Position numbers and translations under genes: made by a program
From: Rubritepida sp.
GTDB taxonomy: Bacteria; Pseudomonadota; Alphaproteobacteria; Acetobacterales; Acetobacteraceae
NCBI GenBank assembly: GCA_007129145.1
Contig: SKWC01000271.1
Location: forward strand, 1-6,495
DNA: 6,495 nt
Direction: 5' to 3'
Notes under the pieces: model-generated
Databases searched by the model: none
The model's input: the letters and a program-made list of their open reading frames with translations, nothing else
What the model was told of the DNA's origin: nothing
In this document: positions 1 to 6,219 of the stretch, piece after piece
Layout of the letters: each line of letters opens with the position of its first letter
Numbering within the stretch: the stretch's first letter is position 1

Positions 1-869
1 TCGCCCGCCTCGGCGCGGCGCCAGGCGGCGGTCAGGGCGGCGCGTTCAGCCTCGCGCCCCACCAGGGTCGCCGAGGCGGTGCCGGCGGCCGCGTCGAAGC
101 GGCTGCGCCCCCGGGCCTCACGCAGCGCCAGCCAGACCGTCTCGGGGGCGGCGAACCCCTTCAGGCTTTCCGCGCCCAGTGGCTGCAGGTCGAAGCTGCC
201 ACGCAGCAGCAGGCGCATGGCGTCGGACAGCACCACAGCCCCCGGTGGCGCCAGGGTCTGCAGTCGCGCCGCGAGCGAGAGCGTGGCCCCCGTGGCCAAC
301 TCATCGCGCGCCACCTGGGACGACCGGGCGTCCTCCACGATGGCGAGGCCCGTGGCGATGCCGATGCGCGCCTGGATCGGGCCGCCATTGACCCGCAGAT
401 CGGCGATGCGGCGCATGATCCCGAGGCCAGCGCGCACGGCGCGGACCGCGGCATCCTCCAGCGCGCGGGGAAAGCCGAAATGCGCCATCAGCCCGTCCCC
501 CAGCGAATGCGCGACATAGCCGCCCTCGGCCTCGATGGCCGCGGTGCCAGCGTCGCGATAGGCACGGTAGAGGCTGCGCAGATCCTCCGGATCGAGACGC
601 GCGGCGATCGTCGTCGAGCCGACCATGTCGCAGAACAGGACGGTGAGGTTGCGTCTTTCCGCCGCGGCGGGCGCGGCCTTGTCCTGGCTGCGCACGGCCT
701 GGAGCAGCCTGCGCCTGGGACCCAGCGGCAGGCCGAGCGCGGCGAGGTCATCATCGCTGAGCAGCGGCAGGTCGGCCGGCTCGATCCGCTCGGCGGCCAT
801 TGCGTCCGCGTATTCCGCCAGACCCAGCCCATCGAGGAGGGCCCGCAGGTCCGGCCCTTCCATCGTCAT
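1..869 (-). CDS. SAM-domain / class III adenylate (guanylate) cyclase, probably with a C-terminal AAA ATPase module; 3' end beyond window
   Basis: The protein would convert ATP (or GTP) to a cyclic nucleotide. The first 289 codons are present and the frame is open to the left edge. Residues ~5-62 resemble a SAM domain (LLDGLGLAEYADAM, then DDLAALGLPLGPRRRLLQAV). Residues ~71-250 are a class III cyclase domain: LTVLFCDMVGST carries metal-binding Asp81, GDGLMAHFG carries Asp125, and LAARLQ carries Arg202. From residue ~269, TLVGRE matches the entry to the AAA-ATPase/TPR module that follows many soluble bacterial cyclases (known family architecture; here only the first residues are seen). The substrate-specifying Lys before GDG is His121, and the usual transition-state Asn before LAAR is Ser198, so activity or nucleotide preference is uncertain. 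No membrane segment is visible, so it is probably cytoplasmic. The ATG at 869 is chosen because GGAGG lies 6 nt upstream; a second ATG is at 863. It diverges from the cyclic-nucleotide-binding SulP transporter gene. Confidence 0.88.
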   Translation of the reverse strand, partial: MTMEGPDLRALLDGLGLAEYADAMAAERIEPADLPLLSDDDLAALGLPLGPRRRLLQAVRSQDKAAPAAAERRNLTVLFCDMVGSTTIAARLDPEDLRSLYRAYRDAGTAAIEAEGGYVAHSLGDGLMAHFGFPRALEDAAVRAVRAGLGIMRRIADLRVNGGPIQARIGIATGLAIVEDARSSQVARDELATGATLSLAARLQTLAPPGAVVLSDAMRLLLRGSFDLQPLGAESLKGFAAPETVWLALREARGRSRFDAAAGTASATLVGREAERAALTAAWRRAEAG

Positions 870-875
870 TCGTTG

Positions 876-880
876 CCTCC
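876..880 (-). promoter_or_regulatory. Ribosome binding site of the cyclase gene
   Basis: On the minus strand GGAGG (within GGGGAGGC) lies 6 nt before the ATG at 869 and 12 nt before the alternative ATG at 863. This spacing favours the upstream ATG as the start. Confidence 0.65.
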
Positions 881-981
881 CCAGTATGTCTTCCGACGCT
901 AGCCTTTGGTCGCTCGGACTGCCAAGCTTATCGAGCGGTTAACGGATGATGATCCGGGGCAGGCGCCGTGCCGCCGTTGCT

Positions 982-990
982 GGAGGAAGG
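982..990 (+). promoter_or_regulatory. Ribosome binding site deciding the SulP start
   Basis: The purine run GGAGGAAGG is the best Shine-Dalgarno sequence near the gene. It ends 5 nt before the in-frame GTG at 996, with the GGAGG core 9 nt before it. No comparable site precedes the far-upstream TTG at 906. The ATG at 1029 has only GGAG (1020-1023), 5 nt upstream. Confidence 0.6.
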
Positions 991-995
991 GTGTC

Positions 996-3209
996 GTGGG
1001 GCAGTCTGCGGACCGCCATGGAGCCGCCATGCGATGGTGGTCGGGGCTTGGACCCGGCATCGCGGCGGGGACGAGCCTCGCGCTGTGGTCGGTCAGCAGC
1101 ACAATCGCCTATGCGGGGATGGTAAGTCCCTCGGCGGCGGCGGAAGTGAACCTGCTGTTCATCTCCAGCCTGTTGCTTGGGCTGGTGTTCGCCAGCGCCG
1201 TCATCGGGCTGGGTGGGATGCAGGGCGGCACCGCGGTCGCCTGCTTCGGCGCCACCGCGATCGTGCATGCCGCCGCCCTCGGCGCGGTGGACGCCACCCT
1301 CGCGGCGCGGGGCGTTGCGGAGGGGGCGGTTCGTGGCGGCGCGGCGCTGATCGCGGGCGGCGCGATGACCGCGCTCGCAGGGCTATTCCTGTGTCTGCTC
1401 GCCCGGTTCCGCCTCGGGGACATGGTTCGCTTCCTGCCCTATCCGGTCAGCACCGGATACTTCTGCGGGCTGGGCGCCGCCTTCATGGCCGGGGCCTATG
1501 GCGTGGCGGTCGGCACGGCCCCGGGGCTGAGCGTCGTGGCCGGCGTCTGGAGCTGGGATGACGCACTGCGGCTTGGCGTCTGTGTCGGGGTGGCGCTGCT
1601 GCTCGTGGTGCTGCCACGGTTTCGCGGCGGCAGGGGGGTGTCGCCGGTGGTGCTGATCGCTGCCATCCTTGGCTACCATGCCGTACGGCTCATGTCCGGC
1701 CAGTCGCTGGCCGGGGCGCAGGCCGCGGGTTGGCTGCTGGGCCCCTTCCCGAGCGGCCCCGTCCTGAGCCTGCCGCCCGCGGCCGCCTTTGGCGCGCTTG
1801 GCTTCGATGTTGCCGCCGTTCTCCTGCCCTATGCCGCCACGACTGCGCTGCTGGTTGCCATCACCACGGCGCTGATGGCCACCGGTACGGAGCAGTTGCT
1901 GCGCCGCGAATTGGGGATCAACAGGGAGCTGGCGCTGGGCGGGGCCGCAAATATGGCCGCCGGCGCGGTGGGCGGCGTGCCGGCCGGATCGAGCGTCGCG
2001 GGCACCACGCTGCTGATGCGGGCGGGGGCGACGGGCCGTTGGGGCGTCGCGGTCCCGGCCGTGCTGGCGGTCGCCATCCTGGTGGCGGGCGCCGATCTCC
2101 TGGCGCTGCTGCCACGGCCAGTGCTGGCCGGGCTGATCATGGCGATTGGCTTCGAATGGCTGGTGCTGCGCACCATCCGCGAATGCCGCAGCCTGCCCTG
2201 GCACGAGGCCGCGATCCTGCTGCTGGTGGCGGCCGCGACGGCAGGCATCGGGATCATCGAGGGGCTGCTGTTCGGCATGCTGCTCGCTTGCGCGATGTTT
2301 GCCTGGACCTACCGGCGGGTGCCGGTGATCCGCATCATGCTGGGCGGCGATGACGTGCAGAGCAGCGTCGCCCGCGACCCGGCCGAGGCGCGCGCGCTAA
2401 AGGCGGAAGGCCGGCGCATTATCCTGATGCGGCTGCAGGGCTACCTGTTCTTCCTGAACGCGCAACCGGTCCAGCACGCGCTTGCGCGGCAGCTTGATTC
2501 AGGCGTCGACCATGTCGTGCTCGACCTGCAGCATGTCGTCGGCCTGGACAGTTCGGCCATCGAGGTGTTTCGCCGCATCGAGGCACTCCTCGCCGGGCGT
2601 GGTGCGCGATGCGTGCTCAGTGCCGTGCCGGATGGCGTGGCCGCCCAGATGCTGCGGCACGGCGTCTTCGCCGATGCGCTCGGCCAGCCTGCCGACAGCG
2701 CCGACCGAGGCTTGGAGCGCATGGAGGACGCGCTGCTTGCGGGAACGGCTGGCCAGGCGGCGGCCGGCGGGCTGGGCTTGGCCGCCTGTCTGGCCGCCAT
2801 CGCTGGCCACGAGGTGGCAGAGGCGCGGCTGGTGCCCTTCGTGGAGGCGATGGAGGTGCCGGAGGGCACGGAGCTGATCCGGCAGGGCGATTCCGCCGAC
2901 GCCATGTTCTACCTCGCCGAGGGGCGCGCCGCGGCCATGCTTGCCCTCCCCGGAGAGCAACCGCGCCACATCCGGACGCTGCGCGCGGGCACGCTGCTCG
3001 GCGAACTCGCGCTGTTCCGCGGCGGCCCGCGCACGGCGACCGTGGTGACGTTGGCGCCGTCGCGCGTGCTGCGGCTGTCCGCGGCGGCGCTGCACCGGAT
3101 GGAGAGCGAGGATCCGGGCCTGGCCACGATTGTCCAGCGGGCAGTGCTGTTTCATCTGGCCGATACGATCACCGACAACACACGGAGCCTGCGGCTTCTG
3201 CTGCGGTGA
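996..3209 (+). CDS. SulP-family anion transporter with STAS and C-terminal cyclic-nucleotide-binding domains
   Basis: This is a 737-aa inner-membrane transporter of the SulP/SLC26 family. Known substrates in the family include sulfate, bicarbonate and dicarboxylates; the substrate here cannot be read from sequence. Residues ~15-435 form a long series of hydrophobic helices and include the typical SulP segment FLPYPVSTGY (146-155). A cytoplasmic STAS domain spans ~460-580, with VLDLQHVVGLDSSA around Asp510 and the Ser519-Ser520 pair, the position phosphorylated in anti-sigma antagonists of this fold. A cyclic-nucleotide-binding domain of the Crp type spans ~610-737. Its phosphate-binding cassette GELALFRGGPRTA (669-681) keeps the Glu670 and Arg679 that contact cyclic-nucleotide ribose and phosphate. 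GTG 996 is chosen for its strong ribosome binding site; ATG 1029 is an alternative giving 726 aa, and an in-frame TTG at 906 lacks support. The gene diverges from a nucleotide cyclase gene, which suggests gating by its product. Confidence 0.9.
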   Translation: MGQSADRHGAAMRWWSGLGPGIAAGTSLALWSVSSTIAYAGMVSPSAAAEVNLLFISSLLLGLVFASAVIGLGGMQGGTAVACFGATAIVHAAALGAVDATLAARGVAEGAVRGGAALIAGGAMTALAGLFLCLLARFRLGDMVRFLPYPVSTGYFCGLGAAFMAGAYGVAVGTAPGLSVVAGVWSWDDALRLGVCVGVALLLVVLPRFRGGRGVSPVVLIAAILGYHAVRLMSGQSLAGAQAAGWLLGPFPSGPVLSLPPAAAFGALGFDVAAVLLPYAATTALLVAITTALMATGTEQLLRRELGINRELALGGAANMAAGAVGGVPAGSSVAGTTLLMRAGATGRWGVAVPAVLAVAILVAGADLLALLPRPVLAGLIMAIGFEWLVLRTIRECRSLPWHEAAILLLVAAATAGIGIIEGLLFGMLLACAMFAWTYRRVPVIRIMLGGDDVQSSVARDPAEARALKAEGRRIILMRLQGYLFFLNAQPVQHALARQLDSGVDHVVLDLQHVVGLDSSAIEVFRRIEALLAGRGARCVLSAVPDGVAAQMLRHGVFADALGQPADSADRGLERMEDALLAGTAGQAAAGGLGLAACLAAIAGHEVAEARLVPFVEAMEVPEGTELIRQGDSADAMFYLAEGRAAAMLALPGEQPRHIRTLRAGTLLGELALFRGGPRTATVVTLAPSRVLRLSAAALHRMESEDPGLATIVQRAVLFHLADTITDNTRSLRLLLR

Positions 3210-3316
3210 AACAGCCGGAGCGGACATGGAGCCGCCTTTCATGGGCCAACGCCGCCGCACCAACGAAGCGCGCCTTGCCCGAATGGTGCAGATGCACAGC
3301 TACGCGGTGGCGGCAC
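3210..3316. other. Short intergenic stretch between convergent sulP and catalase remnant
   Basis: These 107 bases separate the stop codon of the SulP gene from that of the oppositely oriented catalase remnant. I see no convincing gene and no GC hairpin followed by a T-run that would mark a strong intrinsic terminator in either direction. Confidence 0.4.
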
Positions 3317-3647
3317 TCAGTTGCTGCGCGGCGTCCGCGCCCGCGGGGCGTCCGCCACCTGCTCACCAAGCGGAGCATCCGTCTGTTCGTCGGCGCTGTT
3401 CACGGGGGCGGGCGGGAACTCACCTCTGGGTTCAGGGTGCGCCACGTACTCGATCGGCGTCCCGTCATGCATTTCCCCGGCATTCCAGGGCCCGCGGTAA
3501 TCCTGGCCGCTCGACAGGTTGAAGACGATGTTCACCGTCTCATCGGGCGCGATCGTCCCGAACATCGGGTCATCGAGCTTGCCCATGGCGTCCAGCGCCT
3601 TCATGAACATCTGGGCGTGGGTGATCTCGCGCGTCAGCAGGTGTACG
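3317..3647 (-). pseudogene. Manganese catalase, C-terminal remnant cut by IS66
   Basis: The intact family member would be a di-manganese catalase splitting H2O2 to water and oxygen. About 109 C-terminal residues remain, starting VHLLTREITHAQMF directly at the IS end and continuing with MGKLDDPMFGTIAPDET, VFNLSSGQDYRGPWN and IEYVAHPEPRG, a recognisable Mn-catalase C-terminus. The stop is TGA at 3317-3319. The family is usually near 280-300 residues, so roughly the first 180 are missing, including most of the glutamate/histidine manganese ligands. The His of REITH is probably the last metal ligand and is retained. An ATG at 3610 lies inside the conserved core and has no evident ribosome binding site, so the fragment is unlikely to be made or active. 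The frame reads on into the IS end without an obvious start codon. The final ~35 residues (after PEPRG) are Pro/Ala-rich and probably disordered. The identity rests on recalled family motifs. Confidence 0.82.
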
Positions 3648-3670
3648 GTAAGCGTCCTCCCATGGCTGCC
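3648..3670 (+). repeat. IS66 left terminal inverted repeat
   Basis: Compared with the right end read inward, 16 of 23 positions match: the outer 8 (GTAAGCGT) perfectly, then a second matching block GGCT at positions 17-20. The boundary coincides with the loss of catalase homology. Confidence 0.8.
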
Positions 3671-3711
3671 TTGCGACGCGCTGCGCTGATCGGCTGACCT
3701 GCGCGGCGGCT

Positions 3712-3738
3712 GGGCGGCGCGGATATCGGTTGCCGCCC
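3712..3738 (+). other. Perfect 7-bp hairpin in the IS66 leader
   Basis: GGGCGGC (3712-3718) pairs with GCCGCCC (3732-3738) around a 13-nt loop that contains the small palindrome GATATC. It lies between the IS end and tnpA. It could limit read-through transcription into the transposase genes or act in binding, but a stem this short can be chance in GC-rich sequence. A possible weak promoter (TTGCCG 3730-3735, TATGGG 3752-3757, 16 bp apart) overlaps its right arm. Confidence 0.3.
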
Positions 3739-3783
3739 TTACGCGTAGGGGTATGGGCGTTGCCGGACGGTCAGCGGGGTGAG

Positions 3784-4173
3784 GTGATCAGCGTGGTGCA
3801 GCGGCGTCGCCGCTGGACGACGGAACAGAAGCTGGCGCTGGTTGAGGAGGCGATGCGGCCTGGCTTGTCGGTGGCGGGCGTTGCCGACCGGCGTGGCGTG
3901 AGCCGCAGCCTGCTGTTCGAGTGGCGGCGCCAGGTGCGCGAGGGGACGATGCCGGGCCTGGTTACGACAGAGCCGGAGGCTCCGCCCACCCTGGTTCCGG
4001 TTCGCGTGGTCGATAATCCGCCGCCGCCTCCACAGGCATCGTCACGTCCTGAGCGGCCTACGCGATCCGGCGCGACAGTCGAGCTGGTGCTGCGGAACGG
4101 TCGCGTGCTGCGGGCATCCGAGGCGATCGCGCCCGAGGTGCTGGGGCGCCTGGCGGCGGCGCTGGACGGCTGA
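3784..4173 (+). CDS. tnpA: IS66 TnpA (OrfA), helix-turn-helix accessory protein
   Basis: This is the 129-aa first protein of IS66 elements, required with TnpB and TnpC for transposition in studied members. Residues ~7-60 (RRRRWTTEQKLALVEEAMRPGLSVAGVADRRGVSRSLLFEWRR) form a helix-turn-helix of the IS3/IS66 OrfA type and probably bind DNA at the element ends. The middle (~60-100) is Pro-rich and low in complexity, and the tail ends EVLGRLAAALDG. The start is uncertain: GTG 3784 gives a protein beginning near the conserved RRRRW block. GTG 3793, preceded 5 nt upstream by AGGTGA, is equally plausible. An in-frame TTG at 3730 would add 18 residues without family support. Its stop codon TGA overlaps the tnpB ATG by one base (TGATG), which implies translational coupling. 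Confidence 0.85.
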   Translation: MISVVQRRRRWTTEQKLALVEEAMRPGLSVAGVADRRGVSRSLLFEWRRQVREGTMPGLVTTEPEAPPTLVPVRVVDNPPPPPQASSRPERPTRSGATVELVLRNGRVLRASEAIAPEVLGRLAAALDG

Positions 4174-4523
4174 TGCTGGCGCTGCATGCTGGTGTGCGTG
4201 TTCACCTTGCGCTCGGTGTCACGGACATGCGCCGCGGCTTCGACGGGCTGGCGGCGCAGGTGCAGACGGTGCTGAAGGCCGACCCGTTCTCCGGCCACCT
4301 GTTTCTGTTCCGCGGCAAGCGCGGCGATTTGCTGAAGGTCCTGTGGTGGGACGGCCAGGGCCTGATGCTGCTGGCCAAGCGCCTCGAGAAGGGTCGGTTC
4401 ATCTGGCCGACGATCGCGCGCGAGGGCGTAGTGACGCTGTCGACGGCGCAGCTGGCGATGCTGCTGGAAGGGTTGGACTGGCGCACGCCGACGCCGAGCT
4501 GGAAGCCCGAGATCGCGGTGTAG
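4173..4523 (+). CDS. tnpB: IS66 TnpB accessory protein (IS66 Orf2 family)
   Basis: This 116-aa protein matches the usual TnpB length of about 115 residues. The hallmark segments are in order: VHLALGVTDMRRGFDGLA (~10-27), DPFSGHLFLFRGKRGDLLKVLWWDGQGL (~34-61) and AKRLEKGRFIWP (~64-75). The molecular role of TnpB is not settled, but it is needed for efficient transposition in studied IS66 members. The ATG at 4173 shares its A with the tnpA stop, so translation probably depends on ribosomes finishing tnpA. The sequence shows no truncation or frameshift. Confidence 0.93.
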   Translation: MLALHAGVRVHLALGVTDMRRGFDGLAAQVQTVLKADPFSGHLFLFRGKRGDLLKVLWWDGQGLMLLAKRLEKGRFIWPTIAREGVVTLSTAQLAMLLEGLDWRTPTPSWKPEIAV

Positions 4524-4578
4524 GCGACGCGATTTCGCCTTGCTCCGACGCGGCGGCGTCTGGGACGATTCCCGCGTG

Positions 4579-6168
4579 ATGCCGCACGCCGACAGCACGC
4601 TGCCTGAGGATCCCGCCGCGCTGGCGGCGATGATCGCCGCACTGCGCGGGGAGCTGGCCGAGGAGCGCGTGGCGCGTCGCGTCGCGGAGCTCGGCCTGCA
4701 GGCCAAGACGCTCGAGGCGGAGCGGCTGCGGGTGCAGATCGCGCGGCTGCGGCACGAGCGGTTCGGGCGATCGTCGGAGCGCCTGGCAGGCGAGGTCGAG
4801 CAGCTGGAACTGCGGCTCGACGAGGTGCTGGCCGATATCGCCGCATCAGGCGGTGCGGACGACGCCGATGACGAGACGGCCAGCGCCAAGGCGCCGGAGG
4901 AGAAGGCGCGACGCCGCGGCCGCAAGCCGCTGCCTGACAGCCTGCCGCGGCGCGATGTCGAGCACCTGCCCGCCGAGGGCTGCTCCTGCCGTTCCTGCGG
5001 CGGCGTGCTGCGCAAGGTGGACGAGGACATCACCGAGATCCTCGAGTACCGCCCCGGCCGGTTCGAGGTCGTGCGCCACGTCCGGCCAGCGTTCTCCTGC
5101 CGGGCCTGCGAGGCGATGACGCAGGCGCCGATGCCCTCGCTGCCGATCGAGCGCGGCAGGCCGGGCCCGGGGCTGCTGGCCCATGTGCTGGTCTCGAAGT
5201 ACTGCGACCACATCCCGCTCTACAGGCAGTCGGAGATCTACGCGCGTGATGGGCTGGACCTGCCGCGCGGGCTGCTGGCGGGTTGGGTCGGCAGGTCGGC
5301 CGCGCTGGCCGAGCCGATGGCGGCGTTCATCGGTCGCCACGCGCTTGCCGGCCCGCGGGTCCATGCCGACGACACGCCGATGCCGATGCTGGCACCGGGC
5401 CGCGGCAGGACGCAGACGGCAAGGGCCTGGGCCTATCTGCGCGACGACCGGCCATTCGGCGGGCGTGATCCGCCCGCGGTGCTCTACGAGTTCACGCCGG
5501 ACCGCAAGGGCGAGCACCCGCAGCGGCGCCTGCGCGAGTTCCGCGGCACCCTGCAGGCCGACGCGTATTCGGGGTTCAACGCGCTCTACGAAAGCGGCCG
5601 TGTGGTCGAGGCGGCGTGCTGGACGCATGCGCGGCGCTACTTCCACGACGAGATGCTGGCGAATGGCAGCCCGCTCGCGCGCGAGGCCATCGAGCGCATG
5701 GCGCCGCTATTCGCCATCGAGGCGGAGATCCATGGCCAGCCGCCGGAGGCGCGGCTGGTAGCGCGCCAGGCCCGCTCCGCGCCGATCATGGCAGCTCTGC
5801 ATGCGTGGCTGGAGGCGACGCTGCGGCGGATCTCCGGCAAGTCGGACCTGGCCAAGGCGATCCGCTACACGCTGGCGCAGTGGAGCGCGCTGACGACGGT
5901 GCTGCGCGACGGCCGCGCCTGCCTGCACAACAATGCCGCCGAACGGCGGATGCGCCCGCTCGCGCTGGGGCGGAAGAACTACCTGTTCGCCGGGTCGCTC
6001 GAGGGCGGCAGACGTGCGGCGATCATCTACACCCTGGTCGGAACCGCGGAGCTCAACGGTTGGGATCCGCAGGCCTATCTGCGCGTGCTCCTCGAGCGCA
6101 TCGCCGACCATCCGATCAACCGCATCGGTGAACTCGCGCCGTGGAACCTGCGGCCCGACGCGGCTTGA
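4579..6168 (+). CDS. tnpC: IS66 TnpC, DDE transposase
   Basis: This 529-aa protein is the catalytic transposase that cuts and joins the IS ends. Residues ~8-95 form a Leu/Glu/Arg-rich coiled coil containing RHERFGRSSE, the IS66 leucine-zipper region. Residues ~130-180 hold a zinc-finger-like cluster with Cys137/Cys140 and Cys174/Cys177 (plus Cys135). The RNase H-like core follows, with Asp264 in VHADDTP, Asp328 in LQADAYSGF and Glu455 in NNAAERRMRPLALGRKNYLF. The C-terminal IS66 motif is TAELNGWDPQAYLRVLLERIADHPINRIGELAPWNL. All catalytic residues are present and the length is normal. ATG 4579 is chosen because the protein then begins MPHADSTLPEDPAAL, as I recall for relatives. No strong ribosome binding site is seen there, and an in-frame TTG at 4540 would add 13 residues. 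The gene starts 55 nt after tnpB. Confidence 0.93.
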   Translation: MPHADSTLPEDPAALAAMIAALRGELAEERVARRVAELGLQAKTLEAERLRVQIARLRHERFGRSSERLAGEVEQLELRLDEVLADIAASGGADDADDETASAKAPEEKARRRGRKPLPDSLPRRDVEHLPAEGCSCRSCGGVLRKVDEDITEILEYRPGRFEVVRHVRPAFSCRACEAMTQAPMPSLPIERGRPGPGLLAHVLVSKYCDHIPLYRQSEIYARDGLDLPRGLLAGWVGRSAALAEPMAAFIGRHALAGPRVHADDTPMPMLAPGRGRTQTARAWAYLRDDRPFGGRDPPAVLYEFTPDRKGEHPQRRLREFRGTLQADAYSGFNALYESGRVVEAACWTHARRYFHDEMLANGSPLAREAIERMAPLFAIEAEIHGQPPEARLVARQARSAPIMAALHAWLEATLRRISGKSDLAKAIRYTLAQWSALTTVLRDGRACLHNNAAERRMRPLALGRKNYLFAGSLEGGRRAAIIYTLVGTAELNGWDPQAYLRVLLERIADHPINRIGELAPWNLRPDAA

Positions 6169-6196
6169 CCACCGCCACGCCGCCGGCGCCGGTAGC

Positions 6197-6219
6197 CGTA
6201 GCCGTCAGTGCACGCTTAC
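6197..6219 (-). repeat. IS66 right terminal inverted repeat
   Basis: Read inward from 6219 on the minus strand it begins GTAAGCGT, matching the left end at 16 of 23 positions. The 51-nt stretch 6169-6219 after the tnpC stop is otherwise non-coding and contains the repeated unit GTAGCC (6192-6197 and 6198-6203). Confidence 0.8.

Larger units (their letters stand above)
870..995. promoter_or_regulatory. Divergent intergenic region with candidate promoters and a small inverted repeat
   Basis: This 126-bp stretch must hold the promoters for both the cyclase and the SulP gene. On the minus strand, TTGGCA (920-925) and TAGCGT (896-901), 18 bp apart, form a plausible -35/-10 pair for the cyclase. 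On the plus strand, TTGGTC (906-911) and TATCGA (929-934), 17 bp apart, are a weaker pair. The inverted repeat CGCTCG (911-916) / CGAGCG (932-937) overlaps both candidates and could be an operator, although 6-bp arms are common by chance in GC-rich DNA. Only the sequence patterns are seen; promoter and operator function is inferred. Confidence 0.3.
3648..6219 (+). mobile_element. Complete IS66-family insertion sequence (2572 bp)
   Basis: The element has the three-gene layout typical of IS66 (tnpA, tnpB, tnpC, all on plus), and its size fits the usual ~2.5-2.7 kb. The ends are set by GTAAGCGT at 3648 and its reverse complement ending at 6219; IS66 members characteristically begin GTAAGCG. All three frames are intact and TnpC keeps its DDE triad, so the copy looks potentially mobile. 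IS66 normally makes an 8-bp target duplication. Here the flanks GGTGTACG (3640-3647) and GATCGACG (6220-6227) match at only 5 of 8 positions and lie in two unrelated genes. That points to recombination or deletion after insertion. Confidence 0.9.

Noticed and set aside
79..942. Several plus-strand frames of 105-146 codons
   Set aside because: They are antisense to the cyclase gene, whose minus-strand frame carries clear SAM and cyclase motifs.
906..995. N-terminal extension of the SulP gene from TTG 906
   Set aside because: The extra 30 residues are charged and Cys/Arg-rich, unlike a SulP N-terminus. They overlap the probable promoter region, and a much better ribosome binding site precedes GTG 996.
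1383..2204. 273-codon minus-strand frame
   Set aside because: It is antisense to the SulP membrane domain, Gln/His/Arg/Gly-rich, and has no domain; codon usage explains it.
2609..3697. 362-codon plus-strand frame overlapping the SulP 3' end, the intergenic stretch and the catalase remnant
   Set aside because: Its translation is Arg/Gly/Ala-rich without motifs. It crosses the SulP stop codon, a remnant on the other strand and the IS boundary, so it cannot be one gene.
3771..5213. 480-codon open frame on the minus strand
   Set aside because: It lies antisense across tnpA, tnpB and the first part of tnpC. Its translation is Ser/Arg/Ala-rich low-complexity sequence with no recognisable domain, as expected for a shadow frame in GC-rich DNA.
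4846..5646. 266-codon minus-strand frame
   Set aside because: It is antisense to tnpC, whose plus-strand frame has the zinc finger and DDE motifs; the minus translation shows no family motif.
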